NCBI GenBank assembly: GCA_022592435.1
Contig: JABYQS010000017.1
Location: forward strand, 350,880-414,879
Length of the DNA: 64,000 nucleotides
Origin: Cerioporus squamosus
Lineage: Eukaryota > Basidiomycota > Agaricomycetes > Polyporales > Polyporaceae
Direction of reading: 5' to 3'
Part shown: positions 45,729 to 58,047 of the stretch, in pieces
Layout of the letters: each line of letters begins with the position of its first letter
Numbering within the stretch: the first letter of the stretch is position 1
Program-made: the position numbers and the translations under genes
The notes under the pieces: generated by a model
What the model saw: only the letters and a program-made list of their open reading frames with translations
Database searches by the model: none
What the model was told of the DNA's origin: nothing

Positions 45729-48700
45729 CTATGCTTTCGGATGACGAGTACACAAAGTGCGAGTAGATGCCGGAGGTGCAGCAGCTGACCTCTGGATGCC
45801 TTGGGTTTTGCCAGCAGCAGACTTCTGCTTGGGATCTACAAGAGAAACATCAGTGACTGCAACCTGGGAGACCTCCGCAAAGGCTTCTGCCCGTGGCTCT
45901 GAGTCCGTTGGGCCCTCCTGGACATTTGATGCCCCAACCGACACTATAACATTACCAGATCCCGAGGCAGACACCGCAACCTCGCCCAAGGTCGAGGACC
46001 CAGAAGCCACTGCTCTGTTCAAGTTCGACTGTGCAGACATCTCAACCCTACCGGAGGGTGAGGTAGCCGAGATGGCCACACTTCCAGGAGATGACCGTGT
46101 GGCGGGCAGAGGCTCAGGGGCACTGTTCGAAGGGGTCGTGGCCTCAGCGAGCGCTGGGCCCTTTCCCTTCTGAATTGGTCGGGGCTTTGGTCTGGTTCTG
46201 GTTTTGGCCCCTGCTAGGGCAGCTCCGGCAGGTGCTGGGGCAGGAGCAGGGGAGGGTGCGGGGGAGGGTGCAGCAACTGGATGCATCTCCCTCTCGGGGG
46301 TCCTGGGGACGGGGAATACCGCGGAGGTTGGCAGCGATCCTTGCTTAGCACTGACGGTTGTAGAGGATGTAATTGTCCCAGCAACGGCTGACTTATCTTG
46401 CGTACCCCTCTTCGCTGCGACAGGTTTTGAAAAGGGAGCCCTGTTCGCAGCCAGGGAAGACGTCAACGATGCGGCTTCAGCAGCAGCAGCCTTTGGTTTT
46501 CCGGTACCAGCAGACTTCAATGATGTAGCTCTTGAAGTGGCCTTCAGCACCGGAGCAGACTTGGATGAAGCGGCAGCGGCAGACGGAACAGAAGTTGCCC
46601 CCCCTGGGACGGCAGACTTTGATGAGGCTTTTGAAGTCGAGGGCATTGCAGAAGCGGCGGCACCGTTGCCTCGAGGAGCTACCGGGGACGGTTGGCCAGG
46701 GAGGAAGTCAGAGGGCCCCAAGTTGATGAAGGCACGTGGGGTAGAGAATGCCTGAGGTGTGGCAAATGAGAGAGCATTTGAGAAGGACTGGGCATCCGCG
46801 TTGTTGGGCGCATTTTCAAACAACTGAGCCACATGAGCGTTGGTGGACAATGGACCCTGCGACATCGCGGTGTGTGGCCATACTGGGACTTCATCCTCAC
46901 CCCTAGTGGCCTCGGGGTCATCCCCCTGCTCCTCATCGCCTTGGGCACCCTCATCTGTCTCCTCAAGAGGTGTCAGTGCAAAGCGGACACGGAAACGGCC
47001 ATTCTTGTCCAAGATGGGGCTCTCATTGAGAGATAGACCAACAGGGTAGTAGTCGTCATCTTCTTCCAGCCAGTCTGACGGAGCGGCGTTGTCATGAACA
47101 CTGACAGCAATCGGAGGAGTGCCATTGTGGTCTATGAAGGCATCCTCATCGTCTGAGTCGGTAAGAGAAATGGCGTCTGCTGGTCCACCATCGTTCTCAT
47201 CATAAAAGACTGGGGCCTCCTGGAGGAAGGAGTCCTGCTGACGTATGGAGTCCAGCTCTTCCCGGAAGAGAACTTGCCGCACAGGGTCATGGCTCCCCTC
47301 GCCGACCCGAGGAGGCGTCAACTCATGGTGGCGAGAGGCCCGAGCGGTTGACAACCGTGCCTGGTGCTCCTCCTCATCGGAGTCATCATCTCGAAGGTGA
47401 GCCCAGCCATGGTCTCCTACGGGATCCTTGAGATCCTTGAGAGCAACCTTGGCATTGTCTCCAAAGATGTAGAGGATCAACCGCTCAAGGAGCTCAATGG
47501 TCCTGCGAGAGTGTTGAGAGTCCAGGAGCTTTCTGTAGAACTCCTGATAGGTGTCCTCCCAGTCACGTCGGATAAAGGCGGACTTTCCAGACACCAAGTA
47601 GAGAACCTGGATTGTGGAATTAGCATGCAACATGGGGAGAAGTGCAGACAACTCACGACGACAGCCCCAAAAGCTACCATGCTATACGTCGTATGCGTGA
47701 GGCGCCACTTGGCACTGTTGGTGTTGTCGCGCACAACATGACCGTCGGCCAGAGCAGTGCGGCCATGGCACATGATGCGTAGGGTCTACGAGAAGAGCAA
47801 AACATGTCAATGTGTAGCCCGATGACCCCATATGTTACATACCTTGTCTAATGATGGGTCACCAAAAAGATATCGCTTTCGGTCAACACAACCCATGAGG
47901 AAGAGAATTGGCGGGTATCGGTCAACACCACGATAGTACGCAATGTTCTCCTCGAAGTCTTCGATATGGCGGAAGATGATATGAGCAGAGGTCCGGACCT
48001 TCTCGAGCAAATGAGACTTGAACTGGTTCTGCATTTTTCTGATCTAAGATATAGCACGTCAGCATGGTGTCGAGTCATAGAGGTAAGAACAAACCATTTT
48101 CTGCGTCCAGTCGTCAGTTATATGCCGGGTGATGTGGGTCGGAAAGAACTTGTGAAGCTCCGCGGCGAAGGCCTCGACGACAGGAACATGGCTCCGCATT
48201 CCACCATAGCGCTGCAGTGGGTCGAGAGGGTCAATTTCAGGGCAATACGGATACATCATGGCCTGAGCGTTCGGCCAAGGATAGTTGATCAGCGTAAATG
48301 CTCTTGCGCAATGCTTCACCTCCTTCTTCTTGCCCGAAAGCTCCTTGGGCTGGTTGGCATCATCGGATTGATCCTCGTCCGATGAGTCTGATGCATCGCC
48401 AGGCTTGTTGGGGTTTTTGTTCCGCTTCTTCCTCCCCCCGCGCTTCTTCTTTGTCTTCGCCTCGAGCTCCTCAACTTTCTTCTCGAGCTGTGCAATGGTG
48501 TCCTCAGCCTCCATGAGTTGCTGCTCTAGATAGGCCGTCCTAGCGTTGGAGTGATTAAGCATCTATGGAGAAAACTGTCAGCTAATAGTGTAGATGAGGC
48601 CCGAGAGCATGAGGACACCCTACTGTCAAGAGATCGGAACCGATTGCCGGCCCCATGCCGCCATAACCTCCCTGATAGGTGGAAGCTGGATAGCCAGGGG

Positions 48701-49313
48701 CAGATACGCCTCCAGGTTGAACACTGGACTGAGCCAGGCCATGTGCGTGCACACCAGCTTGCCGCACAGTGAAGGCGGCCGCCGGGGGAGGGTGGCGAGG
48801 GTTGTTCCCCCAACCTTCGGGTGGTGAAGGCGGCCAACCGCCTGGTGGAGGAGGAACAACTTTAGAAGGAGCATTGGGTTTGGCTGGCCGGCGAGGGGTG
48901 CCCAGGGCTCGGGACGGTTCACGGGCCCTATGCACGCCAGCCGCTTGACGGACCCCAGCAGCATGAGCAGAGGATTGATGGGCTGCACCTGCGTGGGCTG
49001 ACGATTGATGGACGAGACCAGCTGGGGCAACTGCACCGTAAACAGAAGCTCCTCGACCTATACCAGGTCCCGCCCCGACACCTCGCCCTCCCCTGGTACC
49101 CCGCGCACCCCTCCCTGTAGCTTCCGCAGAACCTGAGTGACCATGAAGGGCTCCCTTGGCACCCGCAGGTACCCTTGGGGAATTGCGATTTGCTCGAGGT
49201 TCGCTCTCAGACAAATCGTCTTCAGAGGAGTTGTCGACGTTGATATCAATGTGCTCCCGGATCTCATCGGGTCCCGCATCCCCCCGTGCACGAAATGTGC
49301 CCACGTATGCCAT
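45729..49313 (-). CDS. Uncharacterised large low-complexity protein with coiled coil
   Basis: The start ATG (49311-49313) gives MAYVGTFRARGDAGPDEIRE. The first exon is acidic, then Gly/Ala/Pro-rich. An in-phase intron joins ...GSDLLT to MLNHSNARTAYLEQQLMEAE, followed by a coiled coil (DTIAQLEKKVEELEAKTKKK) and a basic NLS-like run (KRGGRKKRNKN). A folded-looking region follows: FTLINYPWPNAQAMMYPYCP, AEDPLQR-type loop, SHLLEKVRTSAHIIFRHIED, YPPILFLMGCVDRKRYLFGD, NSAKWRLTHTTYSMVAFGAV and FIRRDWEDTYQEFYRKLLDS. The 450-residue tail is Ser/Ala/Pro-rich with acidic blocks and stops at 45729. Total is about 1,130 residues in five exons. I do not recognise the family. Its position between a tandem array and retroelements suggests a gene of repeat-associated or lineage-specific type. 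Confidence 0.6.
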
Positions 49314-50194
49314 CGTCTTGCAGAGAGATACTGTGTGGAAGCCCCTGTAGTCATATGAGCATTGAAACATCTACGCTGAAAGAGGGAAACATACCAAACA
49401 CACAGATGAATGCGAGGTCAAAGACAGAAAGAAAGCCCTGGACGGCAGTGCAAAGAAGCGAGAAGAGTACCACCAAGGGCGTAGAGCACCTAGAAGTTGT
49501 TGAGAATACGAGATAGTATGGTGAAAGTGAAGACAGCTGAATAAAGGTAGGAATTGAACGTGGCCGTCGTTGTGGAAGTAAAAAAATTATTGAAGCTGCT
49601 TCCATCAATATTCTTGACAGTAAACACTGTCGATGAGGTATTCCTGGGATTTTGATGGGCATAACGGCCTGGCAAACAAACTTTGAATCAGCAAAGTATG
49701 CCCGCGATGTGTTGAGACAGCGTAGAACAGTGTAGATTTGAGATACTTCTGCATTCACAATCCTCTGGGACAGAATATATAGAAGCATACATGAAAACCC
49801 AACTAGAGATATATGTTCGAGGAGGTGAGTCTCCTTATCCCATCCGGCTCCCAGTTTTCTCTTGTATCTCATTGCCGTCACTCATGGGTCCTGATACTGT
49901 TGCGCCATATTGAATGAGGGAAAGGTCAGGGATTACGCACTGCATCTTGGGGGAATGAAGTCATGGTTCTTCAATACGACTGGTTGAACTGAACAGCACA
50001 CAGACCATGACTTGCTTGAGATAACGGGCATGCATCGCTTGAGATAACAGACATGCATCTGAGGGTTAGAGGTCAATGACAATCGAGGTGCTGCAGCGCA
50101 CAGAATGAGCTTGTCCATGTTGCCCTCCGAGGTGCTGTGCGGAGAACTTGGAGAGTGAAAAGAGCAAGTATGCACTGACTGGCACTGACTGGAC
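49314..50194. other. Interval upstream of the large hypothetical gene
   Basis: It should include the promoter of the preceding gene. A 176-codon minus-strand frame (49351-49881) rich in hydrophobic and serine residues has no known domain and overlaps the expected 5' UTR, so it is not called. From about 50195 leftward the EST1-like gene can no longer be followed. Confidence 0.35.
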
Positions 50195-52987
50195 CAGAGG
50201 AGGGTCTGCAGATACCGCCAGCGCACCTAGGAGAGTATAGAAGTCAGCGATCACTTGGCTGCATGTCAATGTCAAACGAAGGCTTCAAAGAGTGCGGCTC
50301 ACATTCAACCTCTGAATCTCCTCCGAGTCACCCTTGTCCGTCTTCCCACCTCGTCCCATGCAACCGCTGCTCCTCCTGCTCATGCGCTCTCTGCTCCTCC
50401 TCCTTCCACCGCACACCCTTCTCAGCGACGACGCCCTCCACGCGCCAGCACGGACGACCGTCTTGCAATGAAGCCGTAAACTTGAAGCTATGCATATTGC
50501 GTGCAATCAGAAGGCTTGCACAGGGCACCTCGACTCAATCGAGCACCTCAACTTCGATGTTCCGCTCCTCGCCGGCGGCGTCTGCGTCCTTGGTACAGAA
50601 CCCATGCTCAAACACCTTCTTCCCACCCCAGCCCATGCCGTAGACGCACCAGTCCTCAAGAAGGGGCTTGCAACCGCCGGTGAGAAAGAGGCCACTCTTC
50701 CCAAGGGATCGCCCGCTCCATCGCCGAACATGCAGACGGTTCGCGGAGGACGGTGGCGAGGAAGGTGAGGATCACGGTGTTATACGGGTTCAGTGTGGGC
50801 GACGCATACTCGCTCAGCCTGCGGAAGGGATGGCAAAGTGTGTGCGACAGCGTCGTAAACGTGAGCTGCATCGCAAGCTTGAGCGCCTGCGGAAGCTCGG
50901 GCTCCTGCGAAATCGGAGAAGGGGCGGCCTTGTCGACTTCGACGTCCTCGTCGTCGATTTCCATCTTGGAGCTGTTGCCGTCGAGACGCTTCGCCATCAG
51001 GACCTTGATCTTGCTGGCGGTGACACCAGTGGGGAGAGTGGGGCTCAGGTTGGGGCCACCCTGACTGCGTGTCTCGATCCCGGCAACGCGACGCAGCACC
51101 GCGGTAGGGCGTCCATACTCGAGCAGTGATCCGACGTTGATGAGAGCCATCATGATCCACTCCCGCTCCTTGACCTGCTCGCCTTCTGCATGGGATTTGT
51201 CAGGGCATGAACGATCACTGAAAACCTTGAGACTTACCACCAATCTGCAACTTCTCTTGGAAGCGCGCGAGCACGCGCTTGAAGTCGTCCAGTTGTATGT
51301 TCGTGAAGAGCATGCCATGGAGGCACACGAAGAGGTCGGTGAGACGAGCCTCCAGGATTTGTCGGCGGGCCTGCGCTGTCGGCGACCACATGCCAAGAAT
51401 AGACTCCCGCGCAGTAGAGAATGGGTGGAGGGCTATCATACTGTGATCCGTAGTGTCAGTACTGCACGGTTTCATTCCAAAACCATATATCCACATACCT
51501 CTTCACGAAGTGGTAGACACCGCGCAGGTCCTCGTCTGTGCTGTCCTTGTCGCGGCACAGCAGGCCCAGATGGTGCTGCAGCTTGCCGGAGTTCGGGGTG
51601 ATCGCAAGCCCTCGCGCAAACCAGTCCTTCGCGACCTGTCGCCAACGCTCCTTGTCCGAGTTGAGCTCCATAAGGCGCGCAGCCTCCTGGCCGACGGAGG
51701 GGATGTTGTGCATCTGGAGTGCAGCAGCACCCGCTATGGCGTCCGCACCCATGGGCATCTCGGCTTGCAAGGACTGCGGACTGTCGTCGATCCGAGCCGG
51801 CGATAATGCATGTGACGGGAAGTCGGTGGCGGGGGGGTTGGGAGAAGAGGCACGAGGAGTATTGTTGGAAGCGAGCAGGTTGTTCTTCGCAACTGCGAAG
51901 GCCGTGAGCGTGTTACTCCAGGTGTGAGTTCCTTCGATCAACGCGCTGACTGCCATCCAATATCGGGCAAGATCGCCGAGTGCTTCCAAGAATGCTCCGC
52001 GATATTGCGCGAAGTTGCGTTCCTCAATGAGGCCGCCATAGAACACATAAGCATAGTTGAGGAATTGCTACGACACTGTTAGCATGCGTGAACGTAAAGA
52101 TATTACTATATGTGTACCTGCAAGTATTCCAGTGCAACTGGAGAGCTTGTGGATGGTCGGGCTGCATGCCTGAGAGACTCCAGCAAGTGGTAGAAGGCGT
52201 GGGACCAGAGGCGGATGATGAGGTTGTATTTCTGGGGTATTTTCTTCAGCGACGCGGGCACTGTAGGCGCCAATGTCAGCGCCAGCTTCTCACGGATGCT
52301 CTCAGCCAGTCTGATGATATTGGTTAGCGTTGGGATGTCATCAAACATGGAACTCATAACGCACTGCTGGTGCTCCAGAACGAGCTTCCGCCATCGCTCA
52401 GACTCGCTCTCCTCTGTCGCGGCGTCTTTCGACATGCCAGAACTACCGGGCCGGCCCTTGATGAGGATGCCTACCCTCTGAGCGGTGCGCTTGCTGTCCT
52501 CGGTGTGCGCGCGTTCGCGTTCGCTTCCCAGGAGTTGGCTTTCGAGACCACTGATCGTATGGTACACCTCCTTCAGCTTGCGCGAGAAGGCGTTGGCGCT
52601 GGAGGCGCTGTCCTCGGACCTCTGGCCCGCGGGGTTTGAAGAGGCGAAGAGAGCGGAAGACGCGGACAATGAGTCGGTGGCGGAAGACAAAGTGAAACTG
52701 GACGAGATGGTACTGTGTGCGTATGAGGCGGAAGAGGTGGAGGAGGCTGAGACCCAGTCGCCAGAGGATTTGGGCGTGGGCGTCGGGCGTCCGGTGCTCG
52801 GAGAGTTGCCCAGGGAGCCGGTGCCTCCATTGTGACGGTTCTGAGACGAGAAAAGGACGGTGTCGTGTTTGCGCGGATCGAAGAGTTGTCGATGGGAGTC
52901 GGGTACACCGCGAGAAGGGTGCGCGGGCTGGAGGATCCATGGCTGTAACGCCTGCGGCGAATGCGAACTTGAGGCACCGTCGGACAT
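50195..52987 (-). CDS. EST1/SMG5-7-type protein, C-terminally truncated and frameshifted
   Basis: This resembles the EST1/SMG5-7 family, whose 14-3-3-like plus helical-hairpin domain acts in nonsense-mediated decay and telomerase recruitment. From ATG 52985-52987 there is a disordered Ser-rich N-terminus. Then come HTISGLESQLLGSERER, the tetratricopeptide-like region YNLIIRLWSHAFYHLLESLR, FLNYAYVFYGGLIEERNFAQYRG, and the DNA/RNA-binding Est1-type core (RLMELNSDKERWRQVAKDW, TPNSGKLQHHLGLLCRD, VYHFVKRSMIALHPFSTARE). Later blocks are YNTVILTFLATV, ERAIPWEEW, then in another frame LTGGCKPLLEDWCVYGMGWGG, DSEEIQRLN and VRWRYLQTLL near 50200. Frame breaks lie at 50681-50695 and about 50335-50345. 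The rest of the C-terminus is absent. The start codon sits only about 20 bp from a LINE. Confidence 0.7.
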
Positions 52988-53007
52988 CGTCTCGGGCTCG
53001 GATGTGA

Positions 53008-53538
53008 TGGCGGGTCTCCCAGGCGAACGTGGCGCTCAAGGGGCTTTCGTTCGCCGGCCGCCGTGTCCTCGTTCGCCGGGACATGGAGGAGCCGAAGCGC
53101 TGTGCGAAGTGCCAGGGATACGATGGCCACTTCGCCCGTGAGTGCCCCGCCGAGGGCGATACCTGTGCTACCTGCGCCGGCCAGCATCCCACGTCGCAGT
53201 GCGAGGTCCGGGACCCGGCCGCGTACCGCTGCGCCAACTGCCACGGTGACAACCACGCGGCCTGGGACCGGGCCTGCCCTGTCCTGCGGGCAAGGGTTCG
53301 CTCCCTTGCTCTGCGGCGTGTGGATGCTGGGTTCCGCTTCTTTGTAACCGACAACCCGGAGACGTGGGTGTCCGACGAGGAAGAGCTGGCGCGTGCTCCT
53401 CCCCCGCCCACAGTGTGGTCGCAGATCCAGCACCGCTTCACGCAGGCCGACCTCCCTCCCATGCCCACCTTGCAGCAGTCACGCCTTGATGGCTTCGTCA
53501 CCCAGCCCGCTCGCCCGCCCCCACCGCGCATTGACTAA
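53008..53538 (+). CDS. LINE ORF1 (Gag-like, CCHC zinc knuckles), 5'-truncated
   Basis: An RNA-binding Gag-like protein of about 170 remaining residues. It has LKGLSFAGRRVLVRRDMEEP, then three closely spaced CCHC-type knuckles: CAKCQGYDGHFAREC, CATCAGQHPTSQC and CANCHGDNHAAWDRAC. A proline-rich tail ends PPPPRID. No credible ATG lies at its beginning and a stop at 53005-53007 closes the frame, so the N-terminal part is lost. The stop TAA (53536-53538) shares its last A with the ATG of ORF2 (TAATG), an arrangement known to allow translation re-initiation in some LINEs. Confidence 0.85.
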   Translation, partial: WRVSQANVALKGLSFAGRRVLVRRDMEEPKRCAKCQGYDGHFARECPAEGDTCATCAGQHPTSQCEVRDPAAYRCANCHGDNHAAWDRACPVLRARVRSLALRRVDAGFRFFVTDNPETWVSDEEELARAPPPPTVWSQIQHRFTQADLPPMPTLQQSRLDGFVTQPARPPPPRID

Positions 53539-56500
53539 TGGAAGCACACCCTCCACATCCTACTCTACGCATATGGCAGCAGAACCTCAACAAGTCCCTT
53601 CACGCTTCCGACGACATGCTGAACAAGGTCTTCTCATCCGACTACGATATCATTGCCATTCAGGAACCTTTCCTCGACCGCCTTAACCTTGCCCGGGCGA
53701 CCTCCCACTGGAGTGTTGTGTACCCCACGGTGCACCACGCTGATGGAGCGTCGCGCACCCGTTCCATTCTCCTCGTCAGCAGCCGCCTCTCCACTAACGC
53801 CTGGAACCCGATCTCTATCCACCACCCCGACATCACTGCAATCACCATCCGCACCACCGGCGCCGCCACGGTTCACCTGTTCAATCTTTACGTCGACTGC
53901 GACCACGACCGCGCTTTCGAGGCGGCTGCCCGGGCTACGCGTGAGCTCCGGGCGGACGACTCTGACGACGACTCAGACGACCAGGTGGTGTGGCTGGGTG
54001 ATTTCAACCGCCATCACCAGCGCTGGGACGACCCCAGTAACGAACACCTCTTCACTAACACCGTCGTCGAGCGTGTCGAGGTCCTCACAGATTGTCTAGA
54101 TGCGATGGGCCTGGCGATGGCGCTCCCCGCTGGACTGCCGACACTAGAACATGCCCGGACGAAGAACCACACACGTCCCGACAATGTCTTCTGCACCCGC
54201 GGCATCCTGTCGCGGATGCAGAAGTGCGCTGTGGACTACGCCTCTCGCCCCTCTCGCACCGATCACTACCCCATCCAGACCGTCTTCGAGGTCCCCACTG
54301 CTGCTGCGGCTCCGCGCGCGCGTCGGAACTTCCGAAAGGTCGATTGGGGGGAGTTCGACTCTGCGCTGGCTGCCCGGATCGAGGCGCGAGCGTTCCCGGC
54401 CGCGGTCACTTCTCCGGCGGAGTTCGACACGATGCTCGACGAGCTTATGGAGGACCTACAGGAGACGATTGCGGAGCAAGTTCCGATGACGGTCGACACA
54501 CCAAACACCAAGCGCTGGTGGTCCAAGCAGCTCGGGGATATGCGCCGGGAGAAGGAGCGATTGTGTCGGCTTTCATTCAAGCATCGTGACGACCGACAGC
54601 ATCCTGCGCACGATGAGTACCGTCGCTTCCGCAACCGCTACACTGACCATGTCCGCGCAGCCAAGAACGACTACTGGAAGTCATGGATCGACTCCGTCGA
54701 TGCGAAGACCATCTGGGATGCCAACCGCTTCCTGAAGAAGGGTGCCACAGATGGTGGTAATGCTCGCATTCCACCGATCAAGGCGGTGGATGCTACAGGC
54801 CAGCCCACTACTCTCAACTCGAATGCTGACAAGGGTGTGGAGTTCCACAGAACGTTCTTCCTCCCTCCTGGCACTGCACCCATCCCTTCTGGACCGTACC
54901 CCAAGCCTCGTTTCACGTTTCGACCCATCACCGACGACCAAGTCCGGCAAGCCATCTGTGCCCTGCGAGGCTTCAAGGCCCCGGGCCCGGACACCATCCC
55001 GAACGAGGTATACAAGAACTGTGTCGACACACTGACCCCTGTTCTAGGTATCCTCTTTCGAGCGACGTTCACGCTTCACTACTACCTGGATCGATGGAGA
55101 GTCTCCGACACGGTTGTGTTGCAGAAGCCTGGCAAGACAGACTACACAGTAGCTAAGGCATGGCGCCCGATCGCGCTGCTGAACTGCATGTCGAAGATTC
55201 TCTCCCGGTGTGTCGCAGATGTGCTAGTTTTTGAGGCTGAAAAGAGTTCTCTTCTAGCGAACATGCAGTTTGGAGGACGAGCAGGGCGTACAACAACCGA
55301 CTCCCTCCACCTTGTCAACAAAACGGTGAAGGATGCATGGCGGCGAGGGCATGTCGCTTCGGTAGTCTGCCTGGACATCAAGTCGGTGTTCCCTGCCGCG
55401 ACCCCCGAGCGGCTCTATCACAACTTGCGCTCTCGGGGTGTACCGGCAGAGTATGTCAACTGGCTCCGGGTCAAGCTATCGGGGCGTCAGACTTGACTCA
55501 AGTTCGACGACTACACCACCGACCTCTTTCCCATCCTCAGTGGAATCGATCAGGGTTGCCCTCTGTCGGTGATCCTGTATGCCTTCTACAACTCGGACCT
55601 GATCGACAGTGCCGATGTCAAAGGCGGCGAGCTGGCGGTGGGTTCGATGGACGACGTTGCGCTGGTCGTTACTGGCAAGACACATGCTGCCTGCCATGCC
55701 AAGATACGCCAGTTCATGGAGCGTAATGGTGGGGCGCTCGACTGGTCGCGTGCCCACAACTCGGACTTCTCAATCGACAAATTCGGCCTCTTGAATTGCA
55801 AGTCGCAGCCCTGGCGTATTGGTGGCCTTGGACCCCCTCTGGTGCTCTCGGATGGCACTGTCATCCCTCCCTCTGACCACCACAGGTTCCTTGGGGTTCT
55901 GGTCGATCAAGCCCTCAAGTTCCGCCAACACGTCGCTTTTGCCTATGCAAAAGGCAGCCGTCTGGTGGCTTTGGTGCGCAGGCTGGCCACCGCGCGTAAT
56001 GGTTTGACCCTCGCCGTTGTGCGGCGGCTTTATCTCTCTGTTGTGGTGCCCAGCATGTTGTACGCAGCTGACACTTTCCTCACACCAGTGCGTCTGCCCC
56101 CATGTCGCAAGAAGAGGCGCGGATCAGTGGGCAACATCCGACGGCTGGGGATGATACAGCGGCAGGCACTACTGGTGATGACTGGCGCGCTGCGCTCGTT
56201 GCCCACAGATGCTCTCCAGGCCCATGCACAGCTCCTCCCCTTCGATCTTCTCGTCGACAAGCTCTGCCACCGCGCTGCCGTCCGCCTCTGCACCCTCCCT
56301 GAATCCCATCCCCTTGCACCTCACGTCCGTCGAGCAGGGCGACGGCTTGTCCAGCGACATACCTCCTCCCTTCATGAGCTCCTCGACGCTTACCGCCCCT
56401 TCCTCAACTACGCGCACACAGAGAAGATCCGCCCGGTGCGGCTGCCCCCTCGCTGGAAGCCGCTACACCGCGTCCATGTCAACAGGGACCGAGCAGCAGC

Positions 56501-57491
56501 AGAGGAGGACGACCGACGTTGGGCGCAGGACGGAGCGTACCGTATCTACATGGATGGCTCGGATGTGGACGGTGGAGTGGGCGCTGCGGCGATTCTCTAC
56601 GCACCGGGGCGTGCTCGTCCCCGAGTCCTTCACCTCCACCTCGGTCCCTCAGAGCGGCACACCGTGTATGAGGCCGAGTTGGCGGCGACGGTGCTCGGGC
56701 TCGAGCTGCTTCGCACAGAGACGCGCTGTACACGGCGCGCCTCTCTGGCGCTGGACAATACTGCGGCGATCCAGGCCTCCACGCTGCGCTCCCCTGCTGC
56801 AGGCCGCTACCTCACTGACATCTTCCATGAGCAGGTGAAGGCGCTCAAGGCTGCCCGTCCGGGGCTGCGCATCACGCTTCGGTGGGTGCCCGGCCATAGC
56901 GACATTGCTGGCAATGAAGCGGCAGACGAGGCGGCGAAGGAGGCTGCCCGGGGCCGGTTGTCACCGGCCCCGCAGCTTCCTAAGCAGCTTCGGAAGGTAC
57001 TGCCGCTGAGTGCGTCGCGGGCACGGCAGAACTTCAAAGCTGAGCTGGATCGTCGTGCGAAGCTCCGCTGGCAGACCTCGCAGCGGGGCATGCGCATGGC
57101 CACCATCGACCGCTCAATGCCCTCCAAGAAGTACCCCGAGATGATCGCCGCCCTTCCCCGTCGACATGCCAACCTGCTCCTCCAGCTTCGCACAAACCAT
57201 GTCCCTCTGCAGCCCTACCTCGCACGCATTGGCAAAACACTCTCCCCGACCTGTCCCTCCTGTGGTGAAGCTGCCGAAACCGTGGAGCACTTCCTCCTCG
57301 CCTGCCCGACATACTCCCTCCATCGCGCTGTCCATTTCGCCCCTCTCGGCTTCACCGGTCGCAAGCTGTCGGTCCTCCTCAACAGCAAGGATGGCCTTCG
57401 CCCGCTCTTCGCCTTTGTCAATGCCACTGGTCGACTCCGCAGCGTTTTTGGCGAGATTGTGGTCCCTCCAGCAGACGACAACGATGATTGA
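53538..57491 (+). CDS. LINE ORF2: AP endonuclease, reverse transcriptase, RNase H (one in-frame stop)
   Basis: A retroelement polyprotein of about 1,317 codons. The N-terminal APE-type endonuclease shows IWQQNLNKS, IIAIQEPF, VWLGDFNRHHQRWD and SRTDHYPI. The reverse transcriptase shows AWRPIALLNCMSKILSR, GGRAGRTTTDSLHLV, the first catalytic Asp in CLDIKS, GIDQGCPLS, and SMDD where F/YxDD is usual. Then comes a canonical RNase H (YMDGSDVDGG, YEAELAATVLGLELL, LALDNTAA, GHSDIAGNEAADEAAKEA) and a C-terminal CCHC knuckle (CPSCGEAAETVEHFLLAC). An in-frame TGA at 55494-55496 (after LSGRQT) interrupts the palm domain; the frame then continues unchanged. The copy is probably inactive unless read through. 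Confidence 0.9.
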
Positions 57492-58047
57492 GCTTTCCCT
57501 TTCCCTCATGCCACTTACTTGCTCGCTGACTTCACTCTGTCTCTGTCTCGCCTCCTCTTCTAGTTCTCTCTGTCCAGCCATTGCATGCAGTCCTGTAGTT
57601 GTGCAGTGTATGGCCACGCCGGCGGCGCACTCCTGCACTGGAGATGGGGGAGTTCGGACGCGGGCGGGGACGCCTTAATCGCGTACTCCTGCAGCCTCAA
57701 AGAGGAGAAAAGCCCAACGGAGCACTCCCGTGATTATAGGGGCGGCAGGTTTATAACTTACTCTCTGCCTTGAATGGCAAGTGCTGCGACCGTCTGACCG
57801 GGTGAGCCCCTAGTTTAGTTCATCTCTCTCTTTGCTACTCTCGTAGTATCCTTCTGACTCTCTCCTCCTACTGTACATCCCCCAGTTCCTAATGGCCGCT
57901 GCACGCCCCAGCACTCAGTCCCTTTACCTCCCCCCTACCCATGATTCAGCGTACCCCCACCCCTTCGCCTCGTCTCTCCAGTAGTTATCGTGTAGTGTTC
58001 TGCCTACCTAGGGCTCGGCCCTCAAGGGCAATAACGAGGCTTCAAAG

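Noticed and set aside
49351..49881. 176-codon minus-strand frame as a membrane protein gene
   Set aside because: Hydrophobicity is scattered rather than in helices. It overlaps the probable promoter/5' UTR of the large hypothetical gene and shows no known motif.
52443..53531. 362-codon minus-strand frame spanning the EST1-like start and the LINE ORF1
   Set aside because: It crosses the LINE junction and is out of frame with both real proteins. Its residues are the Arg/Ser/Pro mix of a shadow frame.
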